The position numbers and the translations under genes are program-made. A stretch of 64,000 nt of DNA from Aminobacter anthyllidis (lineage in GTDB: Bacteria > Pseudomonadota > Alphaproteobacteria > Rhizobiales > Rhizobiaceae): assembly GCF_018555685.1 (NCBI RefSeq), contig NZ_JAFLWW010000004.1, positions 372,001 through 436,000 of the forward strand. Reading direction: 5' to 3'. Below, one piece after another: positions 50,646 to 59,180 of the stretch (position 1 is its first letter; each line of letters starts with the position of its first letter). Under the pieces are notes generated by a model, which did no database searches, was not told the origin of the DNA, and saw nothing but the letters and a program-made list of their open reading frames with translations.

Positions 50646-51755
50646 CTATGCGGCAGTCTGCGAGATCACGCCGCGGCGGATCTGGTCTTCCTCGATGGAC
50701 TCGAACAGGGCGCGGAAGTTGCCTTCGCCAAAGCCCTCGTCGCCCTTGCGCTGGATGAATTCGAAGAAGATTGGTCCAATCACGGTCTTGGAGAAGATCT
50801 GCAGCAGGATCTTGGTCATGCCGCCATCGACCACGCCTTCGCCGTCGATCAGGATGCCGTGCTTCTTCATCTTGTCGAGCGGTTCGTCATGGCCGTGCAC
50901 GCGCTGGCGCGACATTTCATAATAGGTTTCGGGTGGACCGGGCATGAACTTCAGGCCCTTGTCGGCGATCCTGTCGGTCGCGGCGTAGATGTCGTCGCTG
51001 CCGACTGCGATGTGCTGGATGCCTTCCCCCTTGTACTTCCTGAGATATTCCTCAATCTGGCTGGTGTCGTCCTTGGACTCGTTCAGCGGGATGCGGATCT
51101 TGCCGCAGGGCGACGTGATGGCACGGCTGACGAGGCCGGTGATGCGGCCATCGATGTTGAAGAAGTGGATCTGCTTGAAGCCGAAAAGCTCGCGGTAGAA
51201 GTCCCACCACTTGTCCATGTTGCCGCGATAGACATTGTGGGTCAGGTGATCGAGGAAGTAAAAGCCGACGCCTTCGGGCTTCGGATTGGCTTCGCCAAGC
51301 CAGTCGAACTCCGCCGCATAGGTCGAGCCCTTGGCACCATACTTGTCGATGAAATAGAGCAGCGAGCCGCCGATGCCGACAATGGCGGGCACGTCGAGTG
51401 CCTTGTCGTTGCCGGTGTAGGGTGTAGCACCCTTGGAGACCGCATGGTCAAAGGCGTGCTTGGCATCGACGACCCGCCAGGCCATCGAGGCCGCGCATGG
51501 GCCGTGCTCGCCGACGAAGCGCATAGCATGGCTGCCCGGCTCGGCATTGATCAGGTAATTGATGTCGCCTTGACGCCACACGGTGATGTTCTTGGTCTTG
51601 TGGCGAGCGACCGGCGCATAGCCCATTCGGGCGAACAGCTCTTCGAGCTTATCCGGTTCGGGGTGGGCGAATTCAACGAATTCGAAGCCGTCGGTGCCTG
51701 CGGGATTGTCGGCACTGATCTTGGCCGGCGGTGCGTCGTGCGGGAACGGGCCCAT
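50646..51755 (-). CDS. hpd: 4-hydroxyphenylpyruvate dioxygenase
   Basis: 369 residues with two vicinal-oxygen-chelate domains. The C-terminal one carries the iron ligands: His in FYFLDHLTHNVYRGNMDKWW (~residue 163), His in KGEGIQHIAVGSDDIYAA (~245) and Glu in GPIFFEFIQRKGDEGFGEGN (~330). It converts 4-hydroxyphenylpyruvate to homogentisate in tyrosine breakdown. GAGGAGGAA precedes the ATG. It diverges from an Lrp-type gene with a perfect palindrome between them. hmgA and the rest of the pathway are 1 kb away on the other strand. Confidence 0.96.
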   Translation of the reverse strand: MGPFPHDAPPAKISADNPAGTDGFEFVEFAHPEPDKLEELFARMGYAPVARHKTKNITVWRQGDINYLINAEPGSHAMRFVGEHGPCAASMAWRVVDAKHAFDHAVSKGATPYTGNDKALDVPAIVGIGGSLLYFIDKYGAKGSTYAAEFDWLGEANPKPEGVGFYFLDHLTHNVYRGNMDKWWDFYRELFGFKQIHFFNIDGRITGLVSRAITSPCGKIRIPLNESKDDTSQIEEYLRKYKGEGIQHIAVGSDDIYAATDRIADKGLKFMPGPPETYYEMSRQRVHGHDEPLDKMKKHGILIDGEGVVDGGMTKILLQIFSKTVIGPIFFEFIQRKGDEGFGEGNFRALFESIEEDQIRRGVISQTAA

Positions 51756-51803
51756 GGAAATTCCTCCTCAAATCTCGGTGACGCATATTGTGCTCCCGAT
51801 TTG

Positions 51804-51820
51804 ATGCAATGTGCTTGCAT
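51804..51820. promoter_or_regulatory. Perfect palindrome ATGCAA-N5-TTGCAT between hpd and the Lrp-type gene
   Basis: ATGCAA (51804-51809), TGTGC, TTGCAT (51815-51820). It sits 49 bases upstream of hpd and 60 upstream of the regulator, a natural shared operator for both. The same pattern recurs at 36387-36403. Confidence 0.55.
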
Positions 51821-51879
51821 TCTGGGCCTATTTAAGCCGATCTATGCGTGAAGCGTGCATGGATGGGGAGTTGGGTGCA

Positions 51880-52347
51880 ATGAATGAGGTGCTCGACAAG
51901 TTCGACGTCAAGATTCTGCGCGAGCTCCAGCTCGACGGCAGGCTGACCAACAACGAGCTGTCGGAAAAGATCGCGCTGTCGGCCTCGCAATGCTCACGCC
52001 GGCGCGGCCGGCTAGAGGCCGACGGCTACATTCGCGGCTATCAGGCGATGCTCGACCGCGAACGGCTGGGGCTCGACCTTCTCGTGGTGATCTCGGTGAC
52101 GCTGGCCACCCATAACCGTGACAACGCCCAGCGTTTCGCCCGATTGGTCAACGATTTGCCCGAGGTACTCGAAGCTTATTCGCTGACTGGCGAGATGGAC
52201 TACCACATCAAGGTCGTGGTGCGCGGCCTGTCGGACCTGTCGCGCTTCGTCAATGAAGTGCTTCTGCCGCACGATTCTGTGCAGCATGTAAAAACAGCGA
52301 TCGTGCTGACGACGCTGAAGCAGTTCGGACCGCTGCCGATCGGGTGA
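51880..52347 (+). CDS. Lrp/AsnC-family transcription regulator
   Basis: 155 residues from the ATG at 51880 (GGGGAG upstream). Winged helix: LDKFDVKILRELQLDGRLTN, then LSEKIALSASQCSRRRGRLE (~15-50). RAM ligand-binding domain: GLDLLVVISVTLATHNRDNA, EVLEAYSLTGEMDYHIKVVV and DLSRFVNEVLLPHDSVQHVK. Such proteins sense amino acids; here an aromatic amino acid or 4-hydroxyphenylpyruvate is likely, from the divergent hpd gene. Its own regulation through the shared palindrome is probable. Confidence 0.92.
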   Translation: MNEVLDKFDVKILRELQLDGRLTNNELSEKIALSASQCSRRRGRLEADGYIRGYQAMLDRERLGLDLLVVISVTLATHNRDNAQRFARLVNDLPEVLEAYSLTGEMDYHIKVVVRGLSDLSRFVNEVLLPHDSVQHVKTAIVLTTLKQFGPLPIG

Positions 52348-52803
52348 TCACGCCCGCTTTCGGGGGCGGGCCAGCAGGGCCTGCTCGACATCGGCGAGCC
52401 CGGCCTCAATGCGCTCGATGGCTCCTGATCCGAGCGCCTTTTCGAGTGTGGATTGATAGGTGCGGGCGAGATCGGCAACTTCGCGATACGCCTTCTGGCC
52501 CTGCGCGGTAAGTTCGAGATGTTCGACCCGGCGGTCTGCTGCATTCTCGCTGCGTTTCAGCCAGCGGCGCTCCTCCAGCGCGTGCACCGCGCGGCTGACC
52601 TTGGTCTTGTGCATGTTGGAATGGACACCGATGTCGGTGGCGGTCATGCGGCCGACACTGCCGAGTGCCGCCAGCGCACGCCATTCAGGTCGCGTCATCT
52701 GGAAACGCTGTTTGTATTCCTTGGAAAAGCTCAGGCTGATCAGCTCGGCTGCGCGGTTCAGCCGATAGGGCAGGAAACTCTCAAGATCGAAGGGGGCCGG
52801 CAT
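52348..52803 (-). CDS. MarR-family regulator (probable homogentisate-pathway repressor)
   Basis: 151 residues from the ATG at 52803. Winged helix: FQMTRPEWRALAALGSVGRM, TATDIGVHSNMHKTKVSRAV and LEERRWLKRSENAADRRVEH with the wing. It is transcribed away from hmgA across 84 bases that hold an imperfect palindrome. Its stop abuts that of the Lrp-type gene. By comparison with HmgR-type regulators it probably represses hmgA-fah-maiA until homogentisate or a product appears; this is inference. Confidence 0.88.
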   Translation of the reverse strand: MPAPFDLESFLPYRLNRAAELISLSFSKEYKQRFQMTRPEWRALAALGSVGRMTATDIGVHSNMHKTKVSRAVHALEERRWLKRSENAADRRVEHLELTAQGQKAYREVADLARTYQSTLEKALGSGAIERIEAGLADVEQALLARPRKRA

Positions 52804-52833
52804 CGAACAGCCTTTGATAGTTACAAAATCGAC

Positions 52834-52849
52834 GGTTACACTTGCAACC
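52834..52849. promoter_or_regulatory. Imperfect palindrome between the MarR-type gene and hmgA
   Basis: GGTTACACTTGCAACC has outer arms GGTT/AACC and inner CA/TG. GTTACA also occurs 15 bases upstream as a direct repeat (starting near 52819). Candidate MarR-type operator controlling both genes. Confidence 0.4.
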
Positions 52850-52887
52850 AATTCGATGATCTCATGTGCTGATGGGAGGTGCAAGCG

Positions 52888-54237
52888 ATGCTGGACAAAA
52901 CCGACAAGCAGGTAGCCGCGGCAGCTGGCGTGAAATACATGCCAGGCTTCGGCAACGACTTCGAGACCGAAGCACTGCCAGGTGCCTTGCCGCAGGGCCA
53001 GAACAGCCCGCAGAAATGCAACTACGGCCTTTATGCCGAGCAGCTTTCAGGCTCGCCGTTCACCGCGCCGCGCGGCACCAACGAGCGCTCCTGGCTCTAT
53101 CGCATCCGCCCGAGCGTGCGCCACACCAAGCGCTTTTCGGCGGCGAGCTACCCGCACTGGAAGACAGCACCTTGCATCGACGATCATTCGCTCGCGCTCG
53201 GCCAGTTGCGCTGGGGGCCGCTGCCCACGCCAGCGGAAAAGCTCAACTTTGTCCAGGGCATCCGCACCATGACCACGGCGGGCGATGCTATGACCCAGGT
53301 CGGCATGGCGGCGCACGTCTATGCATTCAACGCCGACATGGTCGACGACTACTTCTTCAACGCCGACGGCGAACTGCTGATCGTGCCCGAGGTCGGGTCG
53401 ATTCGCATCTTCACCGAAATGGGCATCATCGATGTCGAGCCCTCGGAGATATGTTTGATCCCGCGCGGCATGATGTTCAAGGTGTCGCGCCTCGGTGACG
53501 GCGAGCTGCGGCGCGGCTACATCTGCGAGAACTACGGCGCCAAGTTCACGCTGCCCGACCGCGGCCCGATCGGTGCCAATTGCCTGGCCAATCCGCGCGA
53601 CTTCAAGACGCCGACGGCAAGCTATGAAGACAAGGAAACGCCGTGCCGCGTGCTGGTCAAATGGTGCGGCAAGTTCCATGTCACCGAAATTGGCCACTCG
53701 CCGCTCGACGTCGTCGCCTGGCACGGCAACTACGCACCGTTCAAATACGACCTCAGGACCTTCTCGCCGGTCGGCGCGATCCTGTTCGACCATCCCGACC
53801 CGTCGATCTTCACGGTGCTGACCGCACCGACCGAAGAAGCGGGCACCGCCAATGTCGACTTCGTTATCTTCCCGCCGCGCTGGCTGGTCGCCGAGCACAG
53901 CTTCCGTCCGCCCTGGTATCACCGCAACATCATGAGCGAGTTCATGGGCCTGATCTATGGCCAGTATGACGCCAAGGAAGAAGGTTTCGTTCCCGGCGGC
54001 ATGAGCCTGCACAACATGATGCTGCCGCACGGGCCTGATGCCATGGGCTTCGAGAAGGCGTCGAACGGCGAGCTCAAGCCAGTCAAGCTCGACCACACCA
54101 TGGCCTTCATGTTCGAGACGAGGTATCCCCAGCAGCTGACGAAATTCGCCGCCGAGCTGGAGACCTTGCAGGAGAATTACATCGATTGCTGGGATGGTCT
54201 CGAACGCAAGTTCGACGGCACTCCGGGCATCAAGTGA
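52888..54237 (+). CDS. hmgA: Homogentisate 1,2-dioxygenase
   Basis: 449 residues from the ATG at 52888; GGGAGG is eight bases upstream. The start [20 protein letters not shown], the middle [20 protein letters not shown] and the iron-site region [33 protein letters not shown] and [16 protein letters not shown] are all typical. The enzyme opens the homogentisate ring to maleylacetoacetate. Fumarylacetoacetase and maleylacetoacetate isomerase genes follow after 13 and 5 bases, so one operon completes the route to fumarate and acetoacetate. Confidence 0.97.
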   Translation: MLDKTDKQVAAAAGVKYMPGFGNDFETEALPGALPQGQNSPQKCNYGLYAEQLSGSPFTAPRGTNERSWLYRIRPSVRHTKRFSAASYPHWKTAPCIDDHSLALGQLRWGPLPTPAEKLNFVQGIRTMTTAGDAMTQVGMAAHVYAFNADMVDDYFFNADGELLIVPEVGSIRIFTEMGIIDVEPSEICLIPRGMMFKVSRLGDGELRRGYICENYGAKFTLPDRGPIGANCLANPRDFKTPTASYEDKETPCRVLVKWCGKFHVTEIGHSPLDVVAWHGNYAPFKYDLRTFSPVGAILFDHPDPSIFTVLTAPTEEAGTANVDFVIFPPRWLVAEHSFRPPWYHRNIMSEFMGLIYGQYDAKEEGFVPGGMSLHNMMLPHGPDAMGFEKASNGELKPVKLDHTMAFMFETRYPQQLTKFAAELETLQENYIDCWDGLERKFDGTPGIK

Positions 54238-54250
54238 AGACGGGAACATC

Positions 54251-55267
54251 ATGAAACTCGCGACGCTGAAAGACTCCACCCGCGACGGCAGGCTTGTCGT
54301 CGTCTCGAAGGATTTGACCCGCTGTTCTGAGGTCGGCCACATCGCCCGTACGCTGCAGGCAGCACTTGACGACTGGGCCCATGTCGGCCCGCGTCTTACC
54401 CTTGTCGCCGAAGGCATCGAGACAGGTGCGCAACCGACCATCCGCTTCCACGAGCATGATGCGGCCTCGCCCTTGCCGCGCGCCTATCAGTGGGCAGACG
54501 GATCGGCCTATGTGAATCATGTCGAGCTGGTGCGGAAGGCGCGTGGCGCGGAGATGCCGGCAAGCTTTTGGACCGACCCGCTGATGTACCAGGGCGGCTC
54601 CGACTCGTTCCTTGGACCGCGCGATCCGATCGTCATGGCCGATGAGGCCTGGGGCATCGATCTTGAGGGTGAGGTCGCTGTCATCGTCGACGACGTGGCC
54701 ATGGGCGCAAGCCGCGACGAGGCACTTGAGGCGATCCGCCTTGTCATGCTGGTCAACGACGTGTCTCTCCGTGGGCTGATCCCGGCCGAGCTTGCCAAGG
54801 GTTTCGGCTTCTTTCAGTCGAAGCCCTCGACGGCGTTTTCCCCCGTCGCAGTGTCGCTCGATGAGCTGGGCGATGCCTGGGACGGCGGCAAGCTGCGTCT
54901 GCCGCTTTTGGCCGGCATCAACGGCAAGCCGTTCGGCCGGGCCAACGCCGGCGTCGACATGACCTTCGATTTCGGCCAGCTCGTCGCCCATGCCGCGAAG
55001 ACGCGGCCGCTTGTGGCAGGCACGATCATCGGTTCGGGGACCGTTTCGAACAAGCTCGACGGCGGGCCGGGCAAACCAGTCAGCGACGGTGGCGCCGGCT
55101 ATTCCTGCATCGCCGAAATTCGGACCATCGAAACAATCGACCAGGGTGCTCCGAAGACCTCGTTCCTGAAGTTTGGCGACCAGGTCCGCATCGAGATGCA
55201 CGACAAATCGGGCCACTCGATCTTCGGCGCTATCGAGCAGACCGTGGCGAAGTACGAGAAAGCCTGA
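54251..55267 (+). CDS. Fumarylacetoacetate hydrolase
   Basis: 338 residues of the FAH superfamily. PRAYQWADGSAYVNHVELVR (~80), DPIVMADEAWGIDLEGEVAV (~130, metal-binding Glu residues), LVNDVSLRGLIPAELAKGFG (~165), FFQSKPSTAFSPVAVS (~187) and GTIIGSGTVSNKLDGGPGKP (~260) line the metal and substrate site. It cleaves fumarylacetoacetate to fumarate and acetoacetate. Operon position after hmgA supports this over other FAH-fold hydrolases. Confidence 0.9.
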   Translation: MKLATLKDSTRDGRLVVVSKDLTRCSEVGHIARTLQAALDDWAHVGPRLTLVAEGIETGAQPTIRFHEHDAASPLPRAYQWADGSAYVNHVELVRKARGAEMPASFWTDPLMYQGGSDSFLGPRDPIVMADEAWGIDLEGEVAVIVDDVAMGASRDEALEAIRLVMLVNDVSLRGLIPAELAKGFGFFQSKPSTAFSPVAVSLDELGDAWDGGKLRLPLLAGINGKPFGRANAGVDMTFDFGQLVAHAAKTRPLVAGTIIGSGTVSNKLDGGPGKPVSDGGAGYSCIAEIRTIETIDQGAPKTSFLKFGDQVRIEMHDKSGHSIFGAIEQTVAKYEKA

Positions 55268-55272
55268 GTACG

Positions 55273-55908
55273 ATGAGCGATACGGTTCTGTTTGACTATT
55301 GGCGCTCGTCGGCGAGTTATCGCGTGCGTATCGCGCTCAACATGCTGGGTGAAGAATTTCGCCCGGTATCCGTTGATCTGTTGGCGAAGACCCAGAAGTC
55401 AGCCGAACATCTCGCGCGCAATCCGCAAGGGTTGGTGCCGGTTCTCGACATAGATGGCCACGTCTTCACCCAGTCGCTGGCGATCATCGAATATCTCGAC
55501 GAAACGCGACATGCCGGTTTCCTGCCTGCTGATCCCGTTGGGCGCCAGCGCGTGCGCCAGCTGTCTTATGCGATCGCCATGGAAATCCACGCTGTCTGCA
55601 ACACCGGCGTGGTTGCCGAGCTGATGCGGATCACCAGCAATGGCGAGGCGGCCCGCGATGCTTGGATGCAAAAATTCATTGGCGAGGGCATGATCGCCTT
55701 CGAGAACCTGCTCGACCATCCCGCGAGTGGCAAGTTCTGCCATGGTGACACGCCTGGCATGGCCGATTTCTGCCTGGTGCCGCAGGTCTACAATGCACGG
55801 CGCTGGAACGTTGATATCTCGGCTTTGCCGCGCGTTGTCGAAATCGCCGGGCGCTGCGAAGGCCTTGATGCCTTCGCCAAGGCTCATCCCGACAGGGCCA
55901 AACCGTAA
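55273..55908 (+). CDS. maiA: Maleylacetoacetate isomerase (zeta-class glutathione S-transferase)
   Basis: 211 residues. LFDYWRSSASYRVRIALNML at the N-terminus holds the SSxxSxRVRIAL glutathione-site motif of the zeta class, with NPQGLVPVLDIDG and TQSLAIIEYLDE following; the C-terminal helical domain ends near PHP-like DRAKP. It isomerises maleylacetoacetate to fumarylacetoacetate using glutathione. Last gene of the hmgA operon; the convergent transporter gene ends two bases later. Confidence 0.94.
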   Translation: MSDTVLFDYWRSSASYRVRIALNMLGEEFRPVSVDLLAKTQKSAEHLARNPQGLVPVLDIDGHVFTQSLAIIEYLDETRHAGFLPADPVGRQRVRQLSYAIAMEIHAVCNTGVVAELMRITSNGEAARDAWMQKFIGEGMIAFENLLDHPASGKFCHGDTPGMADFCLVPQVYNARRWNVDISALPRVVEIAGRCEGLDAFAKAHPDRAKP

Positions 55909-55910
55909 TC

Positions 55911-57923
55911 CTACCGCATCCGCCACGCCTGGGTGCGAGCGATCAGCACCTTGGACAGAAACAGGTGGATCAGGCGTGCGGCGGCATTGGTGTAAAAGAT
56001 CATCATTGCCATCGCAGCAGCTGGCGCCACGTCGCCGGCGTCATCCATGTTGAGCACGGCGACCGAGGCCAGTGCGGTGTCTTTCGAATAGAGGAACACC
56101 ACCGCCGAAACCGTGGTCATGGCATTGACGAACAGGTAGATCGAAATCTCGAGAATGGCGGGCAGGCAGACCGGCACCGTGACGCGGGCAAACAGCCTGT
56201 AGAACGGCTGCTTGAGCGACGCCGCCACCGGCTCGAATTCCTGGTCGATCTGCTTCAGCGCGGTTAGCGCCGTGAGGTGCCCGACCGTGTAGAAGTGAGT
56301 GATGGTGCAGACCACCAGGATGGTCATGGTGCCATAGACGGCATGCAATGGGTTGGCCGGGTCGTTGAAGAAGAAGATGTAAGCGAGACCCAGAACCATG
56401 CCTGGCACGGCCATCGGCAGCATGGCGAGGAACTGGAATGCCGAGCGTCCCGTGCGGAAACCTTCGGTCTTTTCGACCATATAGGCGCCGACGAAAACGA
56501 TGATCGTGCCGAAGACTGCAGTCAGGCCGGCAAGCCGGATCGAGTTGTAGTACGAAGCCCATCCGCCGCCGTCCATGCGGTCGAAGGCGAAGTGCCTGAG
56601 GCTGAAGCTGAGATCATAGGGCCACAGCTTGACGACCGCTGCGAGCTGGCTTGTGGCCATGATGCCCACGATGAAGACGGCAATCAGCGAACACCAGGCG
56701 AGGCACAGCGTGTCGAAGCGGCGGCTTGGTTTGGGCTGATAGGGCACCGACCGGGCCGACAGCAGCGCCACCTGCTTCTTCGTCACCATGCGGTCGACGA
56801 TGAAGGCGGCGATGGCCGGGACGAGCAGGATCACCGAAACGACCGCGCCCATCTCGAAGTTCTGCTGACCGATCACCTGCTTGTAGATGTCGACGGCAAG
56901 CACGTTGTATTGACCGCCGATGACCTTAGGCAGGCCGAAGTCGGTGATGACGAGCGTGAAGACGACAAAGGCCGCCGAGATCAGGCCATAGCGCGCGCCG
57001 GGAATGGTGACCGTCCAGAATGTACGCCAGTTGCTGGCACGCAGCGAAGCCGCCGCTTCGTAATGGCGCTGGTCAGAGATTGCCAGTGCGGTTGATATGA
57101 TGATCATGGCGTGCGGAAAGGCGAAGAACACCGAGCCGACAATGATGCCGAGCGGCCCGTAGATCGACGCGCCCATCAGCAGGTCCTTCAACATGCCCTG
57201 ATTACCGAAGAGGTAGATCAGCGCGATACCTGGCAGCAACGAAGGCACCAGGATCGGCACCATGGCGACCAGCTTGAAGGCGTCCTTGAAGCGCATGCAG
57301 CTGCGGTTGAGCGCATAGGCAAAGCCGAATGCGAGCCCGACGGTGACGATGGTGCTGATAAAGGCGATAAAGACCGAGTTTTCGATCGAACGGAACAGCG
57401 TCGGCGTCGAGAAATAGGTTGTGTAATTTTCCAGGCCTATCGACCGCGACGGCCTGAGCATCACCCGGCGGAATTCGTTGGAACCGAGCTCCCGCCACTC
57501 TGTGCCACCGTGCAATTGCAGTCCGACGAGATAGCTCGCATCCGCTGACGTGCCGCGGATCTTGTATTTCACAGGGCTGCGGAAGCTGAAATCGGGAAAG
57601 AAGCTCGTCGCTTGCAGGCGGCCGTCGGAATTGGTTGCCAGCGCCTCCGGCGAGACAGCGGCGATCTTGTCGTTGAGTGCCGCGGCAGTGACCGGCTCGC
57701 TCCAGTTGCCAGCGGCATCGCTAACCTGGAACTCGAACCTGGCGAGATCGAAGCTGTAGGTCGAAAACGACTTCGACAGCATGACATAAAGCGGGGCAGC
57801 CAGCGCGACGATGAGATAGAGCGCGATGACCACCATCAGGCCGCGCTTGATCAATTCGTCCTTGTCGAGGGCAAGCTTCAGCGTGCGGCCGGCCGGCAGG
57901 GCGGTGTCGATTGCCATCGCCAT
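55911..57923 (-). CDS. 2-aminoethylphosphonate-type ABC transporter permease, two permease domains fused
   Basis: 670 residues. The first helix (MVVIALYLIVALAAPLYVML, ~31-50) is followed by ~125 residues outside the membrane, with FEFQVSDAAGNWSEPVTAAA and YKIRGTSADASYLVGLQLHG. Two BPD_transp_1 units come next, each with its EAA loop: DQRHYEAAASLRASNWRTFW (~285-305) and QIDQEFEPVAASLKQPFYRL (~560-580). Fused permeases of this kind serve iron- or aminoethylphosphonate-type importers; the phosphonate genes nearby support the latter. It overlaps or abuts the ATPase gene. The large N-terminal periplasmic part makes it longer than the ~550 residues I would expect. Confidence 0.86.
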   Translation of the reverse strand: MAMAIDTALPAGRTLKLALDKDELIKRGLMVVIALYLIVALAAPLYVMLSKSFSTYSFDLARFEFQVSDAAGNWSEPVTAAALNDKIAAVSPEALATNSDGRLQATSFFPDFSFRSPVKYKIRGTSADASYLVGLQLHGGTEWRELGSNEFRRVMLRPSRSIGLENYTTYFSTPTLFRSIENSVFIAFISTIVTVGLAFGFAYALNRSCMRFKDAFKLVAMVPILVPSLLPGIALIYLFGNQGMLKDLLMGASIYGPLGIIVGSVFFAFPHAMIIISTALAISDQRHYEAAASLRASNWRTFWTVTIPGARYGLISAAFVVFTLVITDFGLPKVIGGQYNVLAVDIYKQVIGQQNFEMGAVVSVILLVPAIAAFIVDRMVTKKQVALLSARSVPYQPKPSRRFDTLCLAWCSLIAVFIVGIMATSQLAAVVKLWPYDLSFSLRHFAFDRMDGGGWASYYNSIRLAGLTAVFGTIIVFVGAYMVEKTEGFRTGRSAFQFLAMLPMAVPGMVLGLAYIFFFNDPANPLHAVYGTMTILVVCTITHFYTVGHLTALTALKQIDQEFEPVAASLKQPFYRLFARVTVPVCLPAILEISIYLFVNAMTTVSAVVFLYSKDTALASVAVLNMDDAGDVAPAAAMAMMIFYTNAAARLIHLFLSKVLIARTQAWRMR

Positions 57924-57924
57924 G

Positions 57925-59049
57925 TCATTGTCCTCCGGGATAGACCAGGAGGCGTTCTTCCGGCAGCTCGACCGTAAGCGCTGTTCCCTCCGTCAGTGTC
58001 AGGCGGCGGGCGGCGTTGATCGAGAAGTCGGCAATCAGCGTCTCGTCGCCTAGATCCGCGCCACGCAGACGGGTGCGCCAGAATGAACCTAGGAATTCCA
58101 TCTCGCCGATGGTCACGTCGAGCAGGTTCGCCGGCTCTTTCACGACATCGGGCGCACCCGGCGAACGGGCACCGGGCCCGTGCGGGATGACATCCTCAGG
58201 CCGGATGGCCACGATGACAGATACACCGGCGTCGAACGAATGGGCGGCGCATTTGAAGGTCTTCGAACCGAAGCTGACAGAGCCTTTTTCGGCCGTTGCC
58301 TTGAACTTGTTCGCCTCGCCGATGAAGTCGGCGACGAACAGCGTTGCAGGATGGCGGTAGATCTCGGTTGGCGAGCCGATCTGCTCGATGACACCGTGGT
58401 TCATCACCACGATGCGGTCGGCCATCGACAGCGCTTCCTCCTGGTCGTGGGTGACCATGATGGTGGTGACGCCGAGCTTGCGCTGCAGTTCCTTGATCTC
58501 GTGGCGCAGATGCGTGCGCACCTTGGCGTCGAGCGCCGACAACGGCTCGTCGAGCAAAAGCAGGCCCGGCGAAATGGCAATCGCCCGGGCGAGCGCGATG
58601 CGCTGCTGCTGGCCGCCGGAAAGCTGTGCAGGATACTTGTTGCCCTGTTCAGGCAGGCCGACGAGCTTGAGCAGTTCGGTGACGCGGGCCTCGATCTCGG
58701 CGCGCGGGCGCTTGGTGTTTTCCAAGCCGAAGGCAATGTTCTTGGAGATCGTCAGGTTGGGAAACAGCGCGTAGGACTGGAAGACGATGCCATAGTCGCG
58801 TTGCGACGGAGGCAGCGTGGAAACGTCCTTGCCACCCTGGCGGATCGTGCCGCGTGTCTGCAGGTCGAGTCCGGCGATGGCGCGGAGCAGGGTTGTCTTG
58901 CCGCAGCCCGACGGGCCGAGGAAGCAAACGAACTCACCCTCGCGGATGTCGAGCGAGATGTCCTTCAACGCATGGAAATCGCCGAAGGCTTTCCACACGT
59001 TGGAGATCTCAAGATAGGCTGGCTTCACGTTCAGGCTGGCGGCGGTCAT
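57925..59049 (-). CDS. ABC transporter ATPase (2-aminoethylphosphonate uptake, PhnT-like)
   Basis: 374 residues from the ATG at 59049; ATGs up to 59127 are in frame and none has a strong ribosome site. Walker A is FLGPSGCGKTTLLRAIAGL, the signature is YPAQLSGGQQQRIALARAIA, Walker B is LLLLDEPLSALDAKV, and the switch His is in MVTHDQEEAL. A TOBE domain follows (VIVAIRPEDVIPHGPGARSP, GEMEFLGSFWRTRLRGADLG). It powers uptake through the fused permease encoded next. Separated from phnS by ~130 bases with a small hairpin near 59134-59157. Confidence 0.9.
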   Translation of the reverse strand: MTAASLNVKPAYLEISNVWKAFGDFHALKDISLDIREGEFVCFLGPSGCGKTTLLRAIAGLDLQTRGTIRQGGKDVSTLPPSQRDYGIVFQSYALFPNLTISKNIAFGLENTKRPRAEIEARVTELLKLVGLPEQGNKYPAQLSGGQQQRIALARAIAISPGLLLLDEPLSALDAKVRTHLRHEIKELQRKLGVTTIMVTHDQEEALSMADRIVVMNHGVIEQIGSPTEIYRHPATLFVADFIGEANKFKATAEKGSVSFGSKTFKCAAHSFDAGVSVIVAIRPEDVIPHGPGARSPGAPDVVKEPANLLDVTIGEMEFLGSFWRTRLRGADLGDETLIADFSINAARRLTLTEGTALTVELPEERLLVYPGGQ

Positions 59050-59180
59050 GGCGCTCACATCAGTCGGAGTTCGCGGCTGCCCGGCGAGGGTTTCGTGTCT
59101 CATCGTGATCATCCGGCTTGGGGGCAAGAGATCGGACGCCGCCCCTCGGCGACGTCCGGTTCAACTGGAAAAGCCGGTGG

